A DNA stretch of 26,496 nucleotides from an uncultured Eubacteriales bacterium (lineage in GTDB: Bacteria; Bacillota; Clostridia; Lachnospirales; Anaerotignaceae), in the NCBI GenBank assembly GCA_934552695.1, contig CAKTER010000005.1:1-26496 (forward strand), read 5' to 3'. The position numbers and the translations under genes are program-made. Positions within the stretch are counted from its first letter, which is position 1. Every line of letters starts with the position of its first letter. The notes under the pieces were generated by a model. That model worked only from the letters and a program-made list of their open reading frames with translations, did not search any database and had not been told where the DNA came from. Positions 23,371-26,496 of the stretch are shown here, one piece after another.

Positions 23371-24972
23371 TTAGTGATGGTCGTGTCCGCAATCGCAAGG
23401 GCCGTGGTCGTGATGGTGGTGGTCGTGTCCGCAACCGCAATGGCCGTGATCGTGATGGTGGTCGTGTCCGCAGCCGCAATGGTCGTGGTCGTGATGGTGG
23501 TCGTGTCCGCAATCGCAGTGGCCATGGTCGTGATGATGGTGGTCGTGTCCGCAACCGCAGCCGCATTCGTCCTCGTCATCCTCCGACTCGTCAAACAGCC
23601 CGTACTCGTCCATCAAAGCCCCGGCCTTGTTCATAATTAACAGCTTGTGAGCGCCGTCGGCCTGTAACACCGCCTTTTCCAGCGTTTCCATAACCAATGC
23701 CCGGTCAAGCCGGACGGGGGTGACCCGGAGCAGGGCGCCCAAGGCGGCCTTCCGCCGGGGATTGGTCTGGGCAGCCAGCGTTTTTTGCAGGCGGTCCAAA
23801 AAGGCCAACACCTTTTCCGTCTGGTTTTCGTTCCCGGTGGAGCGGGAGGCGTACATGTCGTCGATGGCCTCGGCGTAAAACAGCTCCATCACATGGGACT
23901 CAATCCACAGGGCCTTTTGGGTTTCTTCCGAAAGGTCGTTTAGCGGCGTGTTTTCTTCTATCAGGTGCTTCACCGCCAGCCCGGCCTCGTTGGCCCGGTC
24001 CAGCAGGGGGGACACCCGCTCCGCCAGCCGATTGGCCACCTGTTCCCGGAGCAGCGGGGCCTCCAGCTGGTCCTCGTTCCCGGCCCAGCTTTCCCGGAGG
24101 GCGTGGTAGCTGTCGCTAAAGTCCAGGTCGTCTCCCACCAGGTCGGCAAAGGTAAAGGTAAGGGAGCATAGCAGCTCCAGGGTGCAGGCATCGGCATACA
24201 ACACCTGCAAAGCGTCCATGGCCTCGGCAATGCAGTCCCGGTTTTGGGCCAGGTCAGAGTCCAGCTGCTCCAGCTCCTGGTCGGGGAGGTTTACCGGTTT
24301 TTTGGCCAACGTCTCCCGAATCCACTGGGCCAGCTCGGGGAAAAGAGCGTCAAAATCCGGGGTGTCCTCGGGGGCGGCTACGCTCCACAGGGATTCCAAA
24401 TACTGGTCGATATCCCCGGCGGCGCCGTCGGGAATGGACAGCAGGGCGGTTTTTAACAGGTCAAAATATACCTGCCGGGGCTGGGTGAGGGGGGCCGACA
24501 GGTATAGCTCCGTCAGCAGCCGGCGGAACCGGGCGGGGTCGGACTCGGCGCTGAGCAGCACCTGGCAATCGTCCAAAAAGCCGGGGACGCTGAGCTGGGC
24601 GGCCTGGGCCACATATTCCTCGTCCCGCCGTAGGGTCAGCTGGTCCAGTACCGGGTCGGACAGCAGGGCCAGCGAGTTCATGTAGCGGAAGGCCCGGCGA
24701 TACAGCTCCAGCGCCTGCATCCGTAGGCTGTGAGCCTGTTCCAAAGCGGCCGGCTGGGCGGCTTCCTGGCCCAATACGTCCTCCAGCTGCCACAGCAGCT
24801 GGCCCATCTCCTGCCGCAGGGTGCGGGCCTCCGGCGGCGTGGGGAGGGCGGCGTTTTCATCCTCGCCGTCCTCGGTAAACGAAAGCATAAGCAGCAGCAG
24901 CCCGGCCTGAGAACGCAAAAACGTGTGGTTGGCCGAAAGCTGGCCCAAACGGGCGTCGGTTTCGGGGTTCAT
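23371..24972 (-). CDS. Unknown protein with C-terminal His/Cys repeat tail
   Basis: 533 residues; I do not recognise the main body. Residues 1-460 look soluble and mostly helical (Leu/Ala/Glu/Gln-rich), with no signal peptide or membrane segment. An acidic linker (461-469) follows. The tail, residues 470-533, is made of repeated CGHDHHHxDHGHC-type units and contains by my count 28 His and 11 Cys, an evident metal-binding sequence. Similar His-rich tails occur on Ni, Zn or Co chaperones and storage proteins, but the body matches none of those I know. The frame is open far upstream (to 25353), overlapping the nitrilase gene. The ATG at 24972 has AAAGGAGG ahead of it and overlaps the nitrilase stop (ATGA), so this is the true start and translation is probably coupled. 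The glyoxalase-like gene follows 15 bases later. Confidence 0.85.
   Translation of the reverse strand: MNPETDARLGQLSANHTFLRSQAGLLLLMLSFTEDGEDENAALPTPPEARTLRQEMGQLLWQLEDVLGQEAAQPAALEQAHSLRMQALELYRRAFRYMNSLALLSDPVLDQLTLRRDEEYVAQAAQLSVPGFLDDCQVLLSAESDPARFRRLLTELYLSAPLTQPRQVYFDLLKTALLSIPDGAAGDIDQYLESLWSVAAPEDTPDFDALFPELAQWIRETLAKKPVNLPDQELEQLDSDLAQNRDCIAEAMDALQVLYADACTLELLCSLTFTFADLVGDDLDFSDSYHALRESWAGNEDQLEAPLLREQVANRLAERVSPLLDRANEAGLAVKHLIEENTPLNDLSEETQKALWIESHVMELFYAEAIDDMYASRSTGNENQTEKVLAFLDRLQKTLAAQTNPRRKAALGALLRVTPVRLDRALVMETLEKAVLQADGAHKLLIMNKAGALMDEYGLFDESEDDEDECGCGCGHDHHHHDHGHCDCGHDHHHDHDHCGCGHDHHHDHGHCGCGHDHHHHDHGPCDCGHDHH
23374..23553 (-). repeat. Tandem 39/42-bp coding repeat (His/Cys tail)
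   Basis: Four full units and one partial unit encode CGHDHH(H)H-DH-G/D-H/P-C-D/G, with lengths of 14, 13, 13 and 14 residues (42, 39, 39, 42 bp) plus a final CGHDHH. Unit boundaries by residue are 474, 488, 501, 514 and 528. The units differ by whole codons, consistent with expansion by slippage or unequal exchange under selection for reading frame. Confidence 0.85.
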
Positions 24973-25778
24973 TGGGGTTCCTCCTTTGGGGCCGGGGCGT
25001 ACCAGCTGCGATACAGTTCCTCCCGGCGGTCGTTTTTTAAGGGAAATTCGCTCCGATACTGACGCACCAAATCGAAGTTTACATCGGCGGTCAGCAGCTG
25101 GGGCGTATGGGTTACGGGGGTCAAAAGGTTTCCGTAGGGGTCGATGAGACACGAATCCCCGGGATACTCCTGATTTTTCAGGCGGCCGCAGGCGTTGACG
25201 GCGGCGATAAAGCACTGGTTCTCGATGGCCCGGGCTTGCAGCAGGGCCCTCCAGTGGGCCGCCCGCACCGTAGGCCAGTTGGCGATGACGGTAATCAGCT
25301 GGGCCCGGCGGGACAGGGCCTGGTACAGCTCGGGAAAGCGCAGGTCGTAGCAAATGGTGGGGGCAAGCGTCACATCTCCCCAGGGGACAAAAACCAGCTG
25401 TGTGCCGCCCTGAAAAAACTGGGCCTCGGCCCCATAGGAAAAGGGATGAATTTTGGCATAGCTGGCCAGAATTTTGCCGGTCTTATCCAAGATTACGCAC
25501 CGGTTTTCCGCCCGTTCGCCGGAGGCTTCTACGTACCCAAAGCACAGGGCCAGCTTGTGGGCCTGGGCCTGCTCCCGGAAAAAAGCCAGAGTAGGGGAAT
25601 CGGCTTCCCGTTCCCCGGTGCGCTCGGGGTGCATCGAAAACCCGGTAAGGGTCATTTCGGGGAAAAGCAGCAGGTCAACCCCCGCTTGGGCCGCCCGGGC
25701 GCAAAACTCCCGGCAGGTCGCTTTGTTTTGTTCCTTATCCTCAAACGCAATTTCCATTTGAGCCAGTCCGACTCGCAT
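24969..25778 (-). CDS. Nitrilase-superfamily amidohydrolase (omega-amidase-like)
   Basis: A 269-residue carbon-nitrogen hydrolase with the Glu-Lys-Cys triad visible as E41 (FPEMTLTG), K109 (YAKIHPF) and C143 (TICYDLRFPE). The segment ANWPTVRAAHWRALLQARAIENQCF resembles YafV/Nit2-type omega-amidases, which hydrolyse 2-oxoglutaramate or 2-oxosuccinamate. The substrate here is not certain. The frame extends upstream, but the ATG at 25778 follows AAAGGAGG and gives the usual start MRVGLAQ. It is the first gene of a three-gene minus-strand operon. Its TGA overlaps the start of the His/Cys-tail gene. A promoter lies about 35 bases upstream. Confidence 0.88.
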   Translation of the reverse strand: MRVGLAQMEIAFEDKEQNKATCREFCARAAQAGVDLLLFPEMTLTGFSMHPERTGEREADSPTLAFFREQAQAHKLALCFGYVEASGERAENRCVILDKTGKILASYAKIHPFSYGAEAQFFQGGTQLVFVPWGDVTLAPTICYDLRFPELYQALSRRAQLITVIANWPTVRAAHWRALLQARAIENQCFIAAVNACGRLKNQEYPGDSCLIDPYGNLLTPVTHTPQLLTADVNFDLVRQYRSEFPLKNDRREELYRSWYAPAPKEEPQ

Positions 25779-25812
25779 GGGCACACCTCCTTTGGCGGAT
25801 TTCTGTACCCCG

Positions 25813-25841
25813 ATTTTAACACGAAAAGAAAGAATTGGCAA
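25813..25841 (-). promoter_or_regulatory. Promoter of the nitrilase operon
   Basis: Read on the minus strand: -35 TTGCCA (25841-25836), 17-base spacer, extended -10 TGTTAAAAT (hexamer TAAAAT at 25818-25813). The predicted leader is about 28 bases long. The -35 box is shared with the opposite promoter. Confidence 0.75.
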
Positions 25842-25863
25842 ACAGGGGATTCTGAGATAGAAT
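25835..25863 (+). promoter_or_regulatory. Promoter of the exonuclease III gene
   Basis: -35 TTGGCA (25835-25840), 17-base spacer, -10 TAGAAT (25858-25863). The leader of roughly 105 bases contains GC-rich inverted repeats, including GGCGGC/GCCGCC just before the ribosome binding site region. The -35 box overlaps that of the divergent nitrilase promoter. Confidence 0.7.
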
Positions 25864-25976
25864 AGGAAGCGTAGGAAAAGGCGAAACAACCGCCGGGGCG
25901 AAGCCGGGGCCATACGGCGCTCTCCCCGGTTTTGGGATACAGGCGGCGGGGCTGCCGCCGGAATGGAGGATACCGT

Positions 25977-26496
25977 ATGAAAATGATTTCTTGGAATGTG
26001 AACGGCCTGCGGGCCGTTTTGGGCAAGGGCTTTATGGACTTTTTTACGCAGGCCGACGCCGACCTGTTTTCGTTGCAGGAGATTAAGCTACAGGCGGGGC
26101 AGTTGGAGCTGGACACCCCCGGGTATCACCAGTTCTGGAACTATGCCGAGAAAAAGGGGTATTCCGGGGTGGCGGTGTTTTCCCGGCAAGAGCCCTTGTC
26201 GGTGGCCTATGGCATGGGACAGGAGGCCCACGACAAGGAGGGGCGGCTTCTCACGCTGGAATTTTCGGATTTTTATTATGTGACCTGCTACACCCCCAAC
26301 AGCCAGAACGAGCTGGCCCGGCTGGGCTACCGGATGGACTGGGAGGACGCCTTCCGGGCCTATCTGCTGGGGCTGAATGCGAAAAAGCCGGTGATTGTGT
26401 GCGGGGATTTGAACGTGGCCCACGAGGAGATTGACCTGAAAAACCCCAAAACCAACCGGAAAAACGCCGGGTTTACCGACGAGGAGCGAGAGAAGC
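25977..26496 (+). CDS. exoA: Exodeoxyribonuclease III / AP endonuclease (3' end outside window)
   Basis: The first 173 residues of an EEP-superfamily DNA repair enzyme (ExoA/Xth). These enzymes cut at abasic sites and remove 3'-blocking groups during base excision repair. The expected catalytic and metal-binding residues are present: N7 (SWNVNGLRA), E35 (LQEIK), Y105 (TCYTPNSQ), and D144 and N146 (CGDLNVAH). The C-terminal SDH-type motif lies beyond the window. The start ATG follows TGGAGG. It is divergent from the nitrilase operon and has its own promoter. The frame runs open to the last base. Confidence 0.96.
   Translation, partial: MKMISWNVNGLRAVLGKGFMDFFTQADADLFSLQEIKLQAGQLELDTPGYHQFWNYAEKKGYSGVAVFSRQEPLSVAYGMGQEAHDKEGRLLTLEFSDFYYVTCYTPNSQNELARLGYRMDWEDAFRAYLLGLNAKKPVIVCGDLNVAHEEIDLKNPKTNRKNAGFTDEEREK

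Noticed and set aside
23374..23553. Regular short repeats that could suggest a CRISPR array
   Set aside because: The units are contiguous with no unique spacers, vary by whole codons and encode a periodic protein tail in frame. No cas genes are nearby.
23257..23640. Plus-strand frame encoding a very hydrophobic Val/Met/Ala-rich 'membrane protein'
   Set aside because: It is the mirror of the His/Cys tail: antisense of CAT/CAC His codons reads as ATG/GTG. There is no ribosome binding site, and the sense gene has full start and operon support.
24973..25353. 127-residue N-terminal extension of the His/Cys-tail protein
   Set aside because: It overlaps the C-terminal half of the nitrilase gene in another frame and reads as Arg/Pro-rich shadow sequence. 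The ATG at 24972 has AAAGGAGG and an ATGA overlap.

Overview
The window reads as chromosomal DNA from a GC-rich, Gram-positive member of the Clostridia, most likely an Oscillospiraceae-like gut anaerobe. This is inferred from several sequence features: a Bacillus/Clostridium-type division and wall (dcw) cluster with tandem pbpB-like and spoVD-like genes, a T-box riboswitch ahead of valS, a ymfF/ymfH-type M16 peptidase pair next to lgt, sigma-A-type promoters, strong AGGAGG ribosome binding sites, and a DNPR motif in MurE that indicates meso-diaminopimelate peptidoglycan. No tRNA, rRNA, insertion sequence or CRISPR array was seen.

Layout. 1-1830: thrS, whose 5' end lies before the window, followed by a terminator. 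1993-3049: two small membrane proteins of unknown function in a region of lower GC and looser gene packing, then a 338-base gap with a clear terminator. 3388-6907: ymfF-like and ymfH-like M16 proteins followed by lgt, closed by a terminator. 7001-19993: a ten-gene dcw operon, mraZ-rsmH-ftsL-pbpB-spoVD-murE-murF-mraY-murD-ftsW. It starts at a well-formed promoter whose leader carries a 21-bp direct repeat that looks like the MraZ operator and a short in-frame leader ORF. The cluster stops after ftsW: murG, murB, ftsQ and ftsZ, which often follow, are not here. 19990-22977: valS with its own promoter, whose -35 box overlaps the ftsW stop codon, then a T-box leader and a bidirectional terminator. 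22987-25778, minus strand: a three-gene unit of nitrilase-family amidohydrolase, a 533-residue protein of unknown function ending in a long His/Cys repeat tail, and a glyoxalase-like VOC protein. 25977-end: the 5' part of an exodeoxyribonuclease III gene (exoA/xth), divergent from that unit.

How the genes work together. The dcw block covers consecutive cytoplasmic and membrane steps of peptidoglycan precursor synthesis (MurE, MurF, MurD, MraY). It also encodes divisome and spore-cortex polymerisation machinery (FtsW/SpoVE, PbpB, SpoVD, FtsL) and the usual leading pair MraZ and RsmH. The two tRNA synthetases bracket the envelope genes.

The least explained part is the minus-strand unit, in which a His/Cys metal-binding tail is translationally coupled to a nitrilase-fold enzyme and sits just ahead of a putative metal-dependent glyoxalase. 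All family calls come from reading motifs by eye; no database search was made.
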